This document shows positions 1 to 7,443 of a stretch of DNA of 64,000 nt, piece after piece. This DNA is from Novosphingobium sp049354825 (lineage in GTDB: Bacteria > Pseudomonadota > Alphaproteobacteria > Sphingomonadales > Sphingomonadaceae), in contig NZ_CP186480.1 of NCBI RefSeq assembly GCF_049354825.1, forward strand, positions 1,736,001 to 1,800,000, read 5' to 3'. Made by a program: the position numbers and the translations under genes. The stretch's first letter is position 1. Each line of letters starts with the position of its first letter. Below the pieces are notes generated by a model. It searched no databases, was not told the DNA's origin, and was given only the letters and a program-made list of their open reading frames with translations.

Positions 1-45
1 TGTTCGATCCGCATGGCGGCGAATGTGCCCTTAAGTGCACCCGGT

Positions 46-62
46 GCCAAGGTTGCCTTGGC
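46..62. repeat. short perfect inverted repeat upstream of crtY
   Basis: GCCAAGG-TTG-CCTTGGC forms a perfect 7-bp stem with a 3-base loop, 25 bases before the preferred crtY start at 88. If crtY starts at 88, this lies in its leader or promoter region and could be an operator or an RNA hairpin. If the earlier in-frame ATG at 13 is used, it is simply coding. No regulator can be named from the sequence. Confidence 0.35.
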
Positions 63-87
63 GCGGGCAAGCACTAAAGCCGGCAGT

Positions 88-1275
88 ATGCACGCGGGCG
101 AATACGATGTGGCGATTGCCGGGGCCGGGTTGGCCGGCGGGCTGACCGCGCTGGCGCTGGCGCGCAGCGATCCGGGTCTGCGCATCGCCGTGGTCGAATC
201 GGGCCTGCAGCCCGGCGGGAACCACCGCTGGAGCTGGTTCGCCAGCGACCTGGGCAAGCGCGAGTCCGAGCTGCTCGATGCCTTTACTCCGACCAGGTGG
301 GAAGAGGGTTACGACGTCCGTTTCCGCGGCCTTGCACGCCACCTGCACACGCCTTACCGGTCACTGGGTTCGGACGCATTTGCAGCGGCGCTCGCGCGCC
401 TGTTGCAGGACGGGGCGATCCGCGCCGGGGTCCCGGTCGTCGGCGTGGATGCCGGATCGATCGCACTGGCGGACGGCACCGTCCTTGACGCGACCAGCGT
501 GATAGACGCGCGCGGGATCGCCGATGCCTCCGCCCTGACCGGCGGCTGGCAGGTTTTCCTGGGCCGCACGATCCGTACCGATCGGCCCCACGGCGTGACG
601 CGGCCGACCATCATGGACGCCGCGGTCGAACAGGGCGGCGCCTATCGCTTCGTCTATGTCCTGCCGCTGGAGCCGGACACCATCTTCGTGGAGGATACCT
701 ACTACGCCGACAGCCCCGCGCTGGACGGCTCGACCCTGGGCGCGCGCCTCGACGCCTATGCCGCTGCCAAAGGCTGGCACGGCCGCGTCGTTGGCGAGGA
801 GACCGGCGTGCTGCCAGTCGTTACTGGCGGCGATTTTGCCGCGTTTCGCCGCACGCATTCCGTTCCCGGAGTCAGCCAGATCGGGGTGCGCGGCGGGTTC
901 TTTCATCCCCTGACCAGCTATTCCTTGCCCTTCGCGGCGGCCACGGCCACCGCCATCGCAGAGCTGGTGGCGGGCGGCATCGCCGGTGCCGCACTGGCGG
1001 GCGCCATCGCGGACCGCGCCGAGGCGCACTGGCACCAGGGCGGTTTCTACCGCACACTGGGGGCGATGCTGCTGGGGGCCGGATCGCCCGACCAGCGGTG
1101 GCGCGTTTTCGAACGGTTCTACGGCCTTCCCGAACCGCTGATCGAGCGGTTCTACGCCGGCCGATCGACCTGGGCGGACAAGGCGCGCGTACTGGCCGGC
1201 AAGCCGCCGGTGCCGGTGCTGGGGGCGCTGCGGGCGCTGACCGCGGCGGGCAAACATCTGGGGCAGGCAGCATGA
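88..1275 (+). CDS. crtY: lycopene beta-cyclase
   Basis: This 395-residue flavoprotein should cyclise the ends of lycopene to give beta-carotene. A Rossmann motif GAGLAGG sits near residues 11-17, and PGGNHRWSWF, typical of CrtY, follows at about 45-55. The start at 88 puts the dinucleotide-binding motif at the N terminus and gives the usual family length (about 385-395). The in-frame ATG at 13 would add a 25-residue tail without family support. The stop overlaps the crtI start as ATGA, so the two are translationally coupled. With crtI and crtB it supplies a full phytoene-to-beta-carotene route. The only doubt is the start. Confidence 0.93.
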   Translation: MHAGEYDVAIAGAGLAGGLTALALARSDPGLRIAVVESGLQPGGNHRWSWFASDLGKRESELLDAFTPTRWEEGYDVRFRGLARHLHTPYRSLGSDAFAAALARLLQDGAIRAGVPVVGVDAGSIALADGTVLDATSVIDARGIADASALTGGWQVFLGRTIRTDRPHGVTRPTIMDAAVEQGGAYRFVYVLPLEPDTIFVEDTYYADSPALDGSTLGARLDAYAAAKGWHGRVVGEETGVLPVVTGGDFAAFRRTHSVPGVSQIGVRGGFFHPLTSYSLPFAAATATAIAELVAGGIAGAALAGAIADRAEAHWHQGGFYRTLGAMLLGAGSPDQRWRVFERFYGLPEPLIERFYAGRSTWADKARVLAGKPPVPVLGALRALTAAGKHLGQAA

Positions 1276-2762
1276 CTACTGGCGCAACTCGGGCCTGCGT
1301 GATCGGCGCCGGCATCGGCGGACTGGCGCTAGCGATTCGGTTGCAATCGGCCGGCATCGACACGGTTCTGGTGGAAGGGCGCGACAAGCCCGGCGGCCGG
1401 GCCTATTTCTGGGAAAAGGACGGCTTTACGTTCGACGCCGGGCCGACCGTGATCACCGACCCCGATTGCCTGAAAGAGCTGTGGGCGCTGTCGGGCCACG
1501 ATATCGCCGACGATGTCACGCTGATGCCGGTCAGCCCGTTCTACCGCCTCAACTGGCCCGACGGCACTCAGTTCGACTATTCGAACGACGACAGCCTGCT
1601 GGCCGCCGAAATCGCCCGCGTCGCCCCGGGCGACCTGGCCGGGTACGAGGATTTCCTGCGCTATTCCGAAGGGGTCTATCAGGAAGGCTACGTCAAGCTG
1701 GGGGCCAAGCCGTTCCTCGATTTTGCCAGCATGGTGAAGGCGGCCCCGGCGCTGATGAAGCACCAGGCCTGGCGCAGCGTCTATTCGGTCGTCTCAAGCT
1801 ATGTGAAGAGCGAGAAGCTGCGCGAGGCGCTGAGCTTTCACACCCTGCTGGTCGGCGGCAACCCGTTCACCACCAGCAGCATCTACGCCCTCATCCACAA
1901 GCTGGAAAAGGATGGCGGCGTGTGGTGGGCCAAGGGCGGCACCAACCGGCTCGTCGCCGGCATGGTCCGGCATTTCGAGCGGCTCGGCGGTACCGTCCGC
2001 CTGGGCGACCCGGTCAGCGCAATTCATACGATGGGCGACCGGGTCAGCGAGGTGGAGACGCGCAGCGGCTGGCGCGAACGCTTTGCCGCGGTGGCCAGCA
2101 ATGCCGACGTGGTCCACACTTACAAGGATCTGCTGTCCGGCAGCCAGCGCGGCCAGAAGCAGGGCCGCGCGCTGACGAGAAAGCGATTCAGCCCCAGCCT
2201 GTTCGTGGTCCACTTCGGCGTCGAGGGGACCTGGCCGGGCATCCCGCACCACATGATCCTGTTCGGGCCGCGCTACAAAGGGCTGCTCGACGACATCTAC
2301 ACGCACGGCGTGCTACCCCGCGATTTCTCGATCTATCTGCACCACCCGAGCGTGAGCGACCCGTCGGTGGCACCGCCGGGCAAGAGCACGTTCTACGCGC
2401 TGGTCCCGGTCGCGCACCAGGGCAAGCTGCCGGTCGACTGGGGCGAAGTCGGCCCGATCCTGGAAAAGCGCATCCTCGACGAGGTCGGCCGCCGCCTTAT
2501 CCCGGACATCCACGACCGCATCGTCACCAAGTTCCACTACGCGCCGAGCGACTTCAAGGCAGACCTCAACGCCCACCTTGGCAGCGCCTTCAGCCTTGAG
2601 CCGCTGTTGACGCAAAGCGCCTGGCTGCGCGCCCATAACCGCGACGACAATCTGTCCAACCTGTACCTCGTCGGTGCCGGCACGCACCCGGGCGCCGGCA
2701 TTCCCGGCGTCGTTGGCAGTGCCAAGGCGACCGCGGGCCTGATGATCGGAGACTTAAGGTGA
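1272..2762 (+). CDS. crtI: phytoene desaturase (lycopene-forming)
   Basis: This 496-residue FAD-dependent desaturase converts phytoene to lycopene and is membrane-associated in this family. The N terminus has the FAD-binding GAGIGG at about 12-17 and the acidic-ended segment running to PGGRAY. FDAGPTVITDP follows, and the C terminus carries GAGTHPGAGIPGV, the signature of bacterial CrtI. The ATG at 1272 overlaps the crtY stop by four bases, and the gene ends in a GTGA overlap with the next gene. Length matches the family (about 490-510). An open frame continues upstream to 1098 inside crtY but lacks homology there, so the overlap start is preferred. Confidence 0.96.
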   Translation: MTTGATRACVIGAGIGGLALAIRLQSAGIDTVLVEGRDKPGGRAYFWEKDGFTFDAGPTVITDPDCLKELWALSGHDIADDVTLMPVSPFYRLNWPDGTQFDYSNDDSLLAAEIARVAPGDLAGYEDFLRYSEGVYQEGYVKLGAKPFLDFASMVKAAPALMKHQAWRSVYSVVSSYVKSEKLREALSFHTLLVGGNPFTTSSIYALIHKLEKDGGVWWAKGGTNRLVAGMVRHFERLGGTVRLGDPVSAIHTMGDRVSEVETRSGWRERFAAVASNADVVHTYKDLLSGSQRGQKQGRALTRKRFSPSLFVVHFGVEGTWPGIPHHMILFGPRYKGLLDDIYTHGVLPRDFSIYLHHPSVSDPSVAPPGKSTFYALVPVAHQGKLPVDWGEVGPILEKRILDEVGRRLIPDIHDRIVTKFHYAPSDFKADLNAHLGSAFSLEPLLTQSAWLRAHNRDDNLSNLYLVGAGTHPGAGIPGVVGSAKATAGLMIGDLR

Positions 2763-3340
2763 AACGCATCGCCGTCTACTGCGGATCGGCCACCCCGGCC
2801 GACCCGCGCTATGTCGAACTGGGTACGATGGTCGGCAAGACGCTGGCCGAGCGCGGCATCGGCGTGGTCTATGGCGGCGGCCGCCTGGGCCTGATGGGCG
2901 CGGTTGCTTATGGCGCGCTGGAGGCCGGCGGCGAGGTGATCGGCGTCATTCCCGAGGCGCTGGTCGGCAGCGAGGTCGCCAACCGCGACTGCACCGAGCT
3001 GCACGTCGTCCCCGGGATGCACGAACGCAAGAAGGCCTTTACCGACTTGTCCGACGGCTTCCTGACCATTCCCGGCGGCGTGGGCACGATGGACGAGCTG
3101 TGGGAAGCGGTCAGCTGGGCGCAGCTGGGCTATCACGCCAAGCCGGTGGGCCTGCTCAACGCGTTCGGGTTCTATGACGGCCTGATCGCCTTCAACCGCA
3201 CGATGATCGAGGTCGGCTTCATTCGCCCGGCACACCAGGGCATCATCATCCACGAGAACGAGCTCGATCTCCTGCTCGACCGGATGCGAGCGCACGAGCC
3301 GCACACACCGATCTTCGCGATGAAGGAAAGCGACCTCTGA
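2759..3340 (+). CDS. LOG-family nucleotide phosphoribohydrolase (TIGR00730 type)
   Basis: This 193-residue Rossmann protein belongs to the LOG/LdcA-like family, which hydrolyses nucleoside 5'-monophosphates such as cytokinin precursors to the free base and ribose phosphate. GGGRLGLMG (39-47), an arginine-lysine pair near 90 and PGGVGTMDE (105-113) match the family active site. It begins with GTG overlapping the crtI stop (GTGA) and ends in a TGATG overlap with crtB. It is therefore embedded and coupled inside the carotenoid operon, although no LOG activity is needed for carotenoid synthesis. The physiological substrate is unknown. Confidence 0.9.
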   Translation: MKRIAVYCGSATPADPRYVELGTMVGKTLAERGIGVVYGGGRLGLMGAVAYGALEAGGEVIGVIPEALVGSEVANRDCTELHVVPGMHERKKAFTDLSDGFLTIPGGVGTMDELWEAVSWAQLGYHAKPVGLLNAFGFYDGLIAFNRTMIEVGFIRPAHQGIIIHENELDLLLDRMRAHEPHTPIFAMKESDL

Positions 3341-4287
3341 TGCTGACCCGCCCGCGCCTGCTCGATGCGGCGCGTGACGCAATCCAGCGCGGATCGAAGA
3401 GCTTCGCCGCCGCCAGCCGCCTGTTCGACCGCACCACGCGCGAGCGGGTCTGGCTGCTTTACGGCTGGTGCCGCCGCTGCGACGACCTGGCCGATGCGCA
3501 GGATATGGGCGGCAGGCCTGGCGACCAGCGCGGCGCCGCCGAGCGCCTTGCCACCATTCGCGCGCTCACCGCACAGGCCTTCGCCGGCGCCGAAACCGGC
3601 GACCCGGCCTTCGACGGTTTCGGCGTCGTCGCGCGCGAGTGCGGGATTACGCCGGCGATGGCCGACGACGTGATCGCGGGCTTCGCGCTCGACGCCGCCG
3701 ACTGGCGGCCGCGTTCGCAGACCGACCTGCTGCGTTACTGCTACCACGTCGCCGGCGCGGTCGGCGTGATGATGGCGGTGGTCATGGGCGTCGATCCGGC
3801 CCACGACGACACGCTCGACCGCGCTTGCGACCTCGGGCTGGCCTTCCAGCTGGCCAACATCGCCCGCGACCTTGACGAGGACGACGCGGCGCAGCGTTGC
3901 TACCTGCCGATCGAGTGGCTGGTCGAGGCCGACATTCCGCCCGGTGAGCATATGAAGCCACACTATCGCCCCGCGCTCGTGCCGCTCGTCCGCAGACTGT
4001 GCGAAATGGAAAAGGCCTACGAGGCATCAGCTCGGGTCGGCGCCGGGCGGCTGACGTTTCGCCAGCGCTGGGCAGTGCTGGCTGCCGCGGGAATCTACGG
4101 CGCGATCGCCACTGAAGTCGACACCGCAGGCAAGGATGCCTGGAACCACCGCATTCGCACGTCCGCCCTGGCCAAGGTGTGGCACATCGCGCATGCGCTG
4201 TGGGAAGCGGTTACCCCGCCGCCGCGCACCAGCGTCCGCCCGGCGCTGGGCCGCCGCGAACTTGCCGGGCGCGCCGCCGCCGCCTAA
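3340..4287 (+). CDS. crtB: phytoene synthase
   Basis: This 315-residue trans-isoprenyl diphosphate synthase of the squalene/phytoene synthase family joins two geranylgeranyl diphosphates head to head into phytoene. The two Asp-rich metal-diphosphate motifs are visible as DDLAD (48-52) and ARDLDEDD (175-182), and YGWCRRCDD precedes the first. The ATG shares a base with the LOG stop (TGATG). Length fits bacterial CrtB (about 300-320). As the committed carotenoid step it sits last of the crt genes, 13 bases before pheA. No geranylgeranyl synthase or hydroxylase gene is visible in the window, so those steps are encoded elsewhere or upstream. Confidence 0.95.
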   Translation: MLTRPRLLDAARDAIQRGSKSFAAASRLFDRTTRERVWLLYGWCRRCDDLADAQDMGGRPGDQRGAAERLATIRALTAQAFAGAETGDPAFDGFGVVARECGITPAMADDVIAGFALDAADWRPRSQTDLLRYCYHVAGAVGVMMAVVMGVDPAHDDTLDRACDLGLAFQLANIARDLDEDDAAQRCYLPIEWLVEADIPPGEHMKPHYRPALVPLVRRLCEMEKAYEASARVGAGRLTFRQRWAVLAAAGIYGAIATEVDTAGKDAWNHRIRTSALAKVWHIAHALWEAVTPPPRTSVRPALGRRELAGRAAAA

Positions 4288-4300
4288 GCGCGGGGCCGTA

Positions 4301-5194
4301 ATGCAATCCTATCCCGCCCCCGCGCAGGCCCATGTCGAGGCCATGACCGCCGCCGCCCGGGTCCGGCCCGCGCGCGCGGTCGCCTTCCAGGGTGCGCCCG
4401 GCTGCAACGGCCACCGCGCGGCGATGGAATACGATCCCGCCGCCCTGCCGCTGCCGTGCTTCAGCTTCGAGGATGCACTCGACGCGGTGAAGGACGGGTC
4501 GGCCGCGCGGGCGATCATCCCGATCGAGAATTCGCAGCACGGCCGGGTTGCCGACATCCATTTCCTGCTGCCCGAAAGCGGGCTGCGCATCGTCGGCGAA
4601 TATTTCATGCCGATCGGCCACGCGCTGATGGCGCTGCCCGGCGGCGCGGCGTTGAGCCATGTCCATTCGCATCCGCAGGCGCTGGGCCAGTCGCGCCGCT
4701 TTCTGCGGGCGCGCGGCCTGGTGCCGCTTGCCTATGCCGACACCGCCGGCGCCGCCGCGCTCGTTGCCGAGCAGGGCGATCCCGGCAGCGGCGCGATCGC
4801 GCCCGCCATCGCAGCCGAGCTTTACGGGCTGGAGATCCGCGAGACCAATGTCGAGGATGCCGCCGACAACATGACGCGCTTCGTCGTGCTGGCGCGCGAG
4901 CCGCTGGGCCCGCTGCCCAGCGGCGGCCCGATGATGACCACTTTCGTGTTCGAGGTGAAGAACATCCCGGCCGCGCTTTACAAGGCGCTGGGCGGCTTCG
5001 CGACCAATGGCGTCAACATGACCAAGCTGGAATCCTACCAGCACGGCGCCAGCTTTTCGGCGACGATGTTCTATGCCGACATCGTCGGCGCGCCGGGCGA
5101 TCCGGCCGTCGACCGCGCACTGGAAGAGCTGGCGTTCCACTGTAAGGAACTGCGGATGCTGGGCACCTATCCCCAGGGCCGCCCGCGCGGATAG
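4301..5194 (+). CDS. pheA: prephenate dehydratase
   Basis: This 297-residue monofunctional prephenate dehydratase (prephenate to phenylpyruvate, in phenylalanine synthesis) starts only 13 bases after crtB and probably rides on the same transcript. The catalytic domain shows IPIENS (about 73-78) and the Thr-Arg-Phe signature TRFVV. The C-terminal ACT domain, from about 208, carries a variant of the ESRP allosteric motif as KLESYQ, so phenylalanine feedback is likely. There is no chorismate mutase domain. The ATG at 4301 is preferred because the frame upstream overlaps crtB and has no family similarity. Codon use matches its neighbours. Confidence 0.92.
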   Translation: MQSYPAPAQAHVEAMTAAARVRPARAVAFQGAPGCNGHRAAMEYDPAALPLPCFSFEDALDAVKDGSAARAIIPIENSQHGRVADIHFLLPESGLRIVGEYFMPIGHALMALPGGAALSHVHSHPQALGQSRRFLRARGLVPLAYADTAGAAALVAEQGDPGSGAIAPAIAAELYGLEIRETNVEDAADNMTRFVVLAREPLGPLPSGGPMMTTFVFEVKNIPAALYKALGGFATNGVNMTKLESYQHGASFSATMFYADIVGAPGDPAVDRALEELAFHCKELRMLGTYPQGRPRG

Positions 5195-5208
5195 CCGGGC
5201 GGCGGAGA

Positions 5209-5238
5209 GCCGGGCGGATGGACAACCCCCCGCCCGGC
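5209..5238. terminator. hairpin between convergent genes
   Basis: GCCGGGCGG (5209-5217) pairs perfectly with CCGCCCGGC (5230-5238) around a 12-base loop. It lies between the pheA stop at 5194 and the stop of the minus-strand gene at 5246, so it can end both transcripts. No T-run follows on either side, so it is at best a non-canonical or Rho-assisted terminator. Confidence 0.45.
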
Positions 5239-5245
5239 CGCCCGA

Positions 5246-5686
5246 TCACCGCGGCTTCATCACTTGCAGCAGCATCGTGCCATCGACGTGGCGATACCTG
5301 GCGCGCTCGGCCGAAGCGGCGCCCGACTGGGTATCGTCCATCTTCATGTAGTCGCGCAGGGCGGCCGCCCGGCGTTCACCCTCGGCGCTGTCGGGAATGT
5401 CCTTGTAGCGGCGCACGATATAGAGGTCTGGCTCGCCCTTGCGGGGGTGGACGTTGGCCATGTATTCGGTGCTGATGGCCCAGCCCTTGCTCTGCATGAA
5501 GGCGGCCTGCTTCATCGCGGTGTCGTGGATGAAGGTGGCGTAGTCCATGTAGTGGCCGTCATCGATCGAGATGCCCGTCACCTCGACATAATCCCCGCCG
5601 GTGAACGGGTCGTTCTGCGCGATGGCGAGCCCGGGCAGCGTAAGCAGCAGCGAAGCGGCAAAAGCCGCGGCGTGACGAATTCGCAT
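5246..5686 (-). CDS. secreted protein of unknown function
   Basis: This 146-residue protein has a clear Sec signal peptide: a basic start, a hydrophobic stretch of about 15 residues and an Ala-X-Ala site near residues 21-23 (GLAIAQ). It should therefore be periplasmic. The mature part is rich in Tyr, Met and charged residues (for example DDGHYMDYATFIH) with no motif I recognise; it may adopt a small alpha-beta fold. It ends next to the hairpin shared with pheA. The 138 bases upstream, to the asparaginase-family gene, hold its promoter region, but I cannot place clear boxes. Function is not assigned. Confidence 0.75.
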   Translation of the reverse strand: MRIRHAAAFAASLLLTLPGLAIAQNDPFTGGDYVEVTGISIDDGHYMDYATFIHDTAMKQAAFMQSKGWAISTEYMANVHPRKGEPDLYIVRRYKDIPDSAEGERRAAALRDYMKMDDTQSGAASAERARYRHVDGTMLLQVMKPR

Positions 5687-5824
5687 GGTAGTCCCCTTGT
5701 TCGGATGGAGACCGAAGGCACAAGCGCCGCGGTCGACATCATCCCGGAACAGGGCGACCCGGACACATTCGAGTCCCGAGACCGCCGGGCTAGGCCCACT
5801 TTGCGAGTCGCGCCTAGCGAATTG

Positions 5825-6817
5825 TCAGTCGCGGAAGATCGCGACCTCGCGCCCCCCGGCGCTGCTGGTACGCGCCCGGTACATCCCCGGGGTGTTGAAG
5901 CTGAAGGCCGCGTCGCCGCCGGGCGTCACCACGATCACCCCGCCATCGCCCCCAAGCTCAGCGATGTCCTTGATCACCGCGTCGGCGGCGGTCTGCGCAC
6001 TTTCGCCCTTGAAGCGAATGCGGGCGCAGATCTCGTGCGCGGCACCGGCGCGGATGAAGTATTCGCCCGCGCCGGTAGCCGAGACGGCGCAAGCGCGATC
6101 GTCGGCATACGTGCCCGCACCGATAATCGGCGAATCGCCGATCCGGTCCCACCGCTTGCCGGTCATCCCGCCGGTCGAAGTCGCCGCGGCGACGTGGCCC
6201 TGGCTGTCGAGCGCCACCGCGCCGACGGTGCCGTACTTGTGGTCGACGTCGAGGAAGCCAAGGTTCTTCGCCTTCAGTTCTTCCAGCTGCCGGCGCCGCT
6301 CGGGCGTGGCAAAGTACGCATGGTCGACCATCTGGATCCCTTGCGTGCGGGCGAATGCTTCCGCACCCGCGCCCGCCAGCATCACGTGCGGCGAGTGCTC
6401 CATCACCGCGCGCGCGAGCCGGACCGGGTTCTTCACGTGGCTGACGCCGGCAATCGCACCGGCAGCGCGCGTTCGCCCGTCCATGATCGCGGCATCGAGC
6501 TGGTTGGTGCCGTCCCAGGTGAACACGGCGCCGCGCCCGGCATTGAAATGCGGATCGTCCTCCATCACCGCCACCGCCGCGCTGACCGCGTCGAGCGCCG
6601 AACCGCCTTTGGCCAGCACCGCGCTGCCGGCGTTGAGCGCCGCGTCCAGCGCGGCACGGTACTCCGCTTCCCTGGCCGGGGTCATCGCTTCGCGGCGCAT
6701 CGTCCCGGCGCCGCCGTGGATCGCGAGTGTCCAGTGCATCGGCGGCTCCTTGGCGGCAGCATCGGGGGCAAGGGCAAGCAGGACGAGGCCGGCCAGCACG
6801 GCAGCAGTTGTTTTCAT
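5825..6817 (-). CDS. isoaspartyl peptidase/L-asparaginase (Ntn hydrolase), secreted
   Basis: This 330-residue N-terminal-nucleophile hydrolase of the plant-type asparaginase/isoaspartyl dipeptidase family should cleave itself before a threonine and then hydrolyse beta-aspartyl peptides or asparagine. The autocleavage site is YGTVGAVALD, with Thr about 197 as nucleophile. The substrate-binding RIGDSPIIGAGTY follows, and HGGAGT lies near the N terminus. A signal peptide (residues 1-22, ending DAAAK) predicts the periplasm. The start at 6817 is chosen because a long upstream extension would be antisense to the next gene. It is divergent from the acetyltransferase gene, with 57 bases between their starts. 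Confidence 0.88.
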   Translation of the reverse strand: MKTTAAVLAGLVLLALAPDAAAKEPPMHWTLAIHGGAGTMRREAMTPAREAEYRAALDAALNAGSAVLAKGGSALDAVSAAVAVMEDDPHFNAGRGAVFTWDGTNQLDAAIMDGRTRAAGAIAGVSHVKNPVRLARAVMEHSPHVMLAGAGAEAFARTQGIQMVDHAYFATPERRRQLEELKAKNLGFLDVDHKYGTVGAVALDSQGHVAAATSTGGMTGKRWDRIGDSPIIGAGTYADDRACAVSATGAGEYFIRAGAAHEICARIRFKGESAQTAADAVIKDIAELGGDGGVIVVTPGGDAAFSFNTPGMYRARTSSAGGREVAIFRD

Positions 6818-6874
6818 CACCCGACGATACCACAAGCGAAGGAAGGCGAAAGTGGACGCAAGGGACATCATGAC

Positions 6875-7423
6875 GTGACGGAAACGGGTCATGCGCAACG
6901 CACACGGGACGTCGATCTGGCGCCCGCCCGCCCGGACGACGTCGCCGCGCTGGCGGCGCTGGGGCGCGACAGCTTCGTGGCCAAGTTCGGCCATCTCTAC
7001 AGCGCGGCCGACCTCGCCAGCTTCCTGGCGACGGTTCATGCCCCCGAAGCGGTGGCGGCGCGGATCGCCGATCCCTTGCGCGCCTACCGGCTGGCATGGG
7101 ATGGCGATGACCTGCTGGGCTACGTCCAGGTGGGCTACGCCTGCACCTGGCCCGAGTTCGCGCGCCGTGACCGGGCGATGGAGCTCAAGCAACTCTATAC
7201 CGCGCCGGCAGCAACCGGACGCGGCATCGGCAGCATCCTGATGGGCTGGGCGCTGGCCGACCTGGCCGGCGCCGGTGCGAACGAGGTGCAGCTTTCGGTG
7301 TGGAGCGGCAACACCGACGCGCACCGGTTCTACGCCCGGCACGGCTTCGAGCACGTGGGCGACACCACCTTCCCGGTAGGCGAGCAGATCGACGAGGAAT
7401 TTCTCTTCGCCAAGCTGCTTTAG
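6875..7423 (+). CDS. GNAT-family N-acetyltransferase
   Basis: This 182-residue acetyl-CoA-dependent transferase has the GNAT core. The acetyl-CoA loop is TGRGIGSILM, preceded by KQLYTAP, and the end is SGNTDAHRFYARHGFEHVG, typical of RimI-like enzymes. The start is GTG at 6875, with AAGGGA nine bases upstream; no ATG in frame fits. The substrate (protein N terminus, amino acid or small amine) cannot be told. It is 20 bases upstream of ispG. The N-terminal segment APARPDDVAAL is the usual first strand and helix of the fold. Confidence 0.82.
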   Translation: MTETGHAQRTRDVDLAPARPDDVAALAALGRDSFVAKFGHLYSAADLASFLATVHAPEAVAARIADPLRAYRLAWDGDDLLGYVQVGYACTWPEFARRDRAMELKQLYTAPAATGRGIGSILMGWALADLAGAGANEVQLSVWSGNTDAHRFYARHGFEHVGDTTFPVGEQIDEEFLFAKLL

Positions 7424-7427
7424 CGGC

Positions 7428-7433
7428 CTATAT
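7428..7433 (+). promoter_or_regulatory. putative -10 box for a near-leaderless ispG transcript
   Basis: CTATAT lies ten bases before the ispG ATG at 7444, and there is no Shine-Dalgarno sequence in between. A transcript starting about seven bases after this box would begin almost at the start codon. A good -35 box is not evident, so this is tentative. The same arrangement recurs before other genes in the window. Confidence 0.35.
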
Positions 7434-7443
7434 CGCGGTCATC

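Noticed and set aside
5264..6874. Upstream extension of the acetyltransferase frame that would give a 719-residue fusion
   Set aside because: This part is antisense to two real minus-strand genes. The GNAT domain starts cleanly at the GTG at 6875 with a ribosome-binding site.
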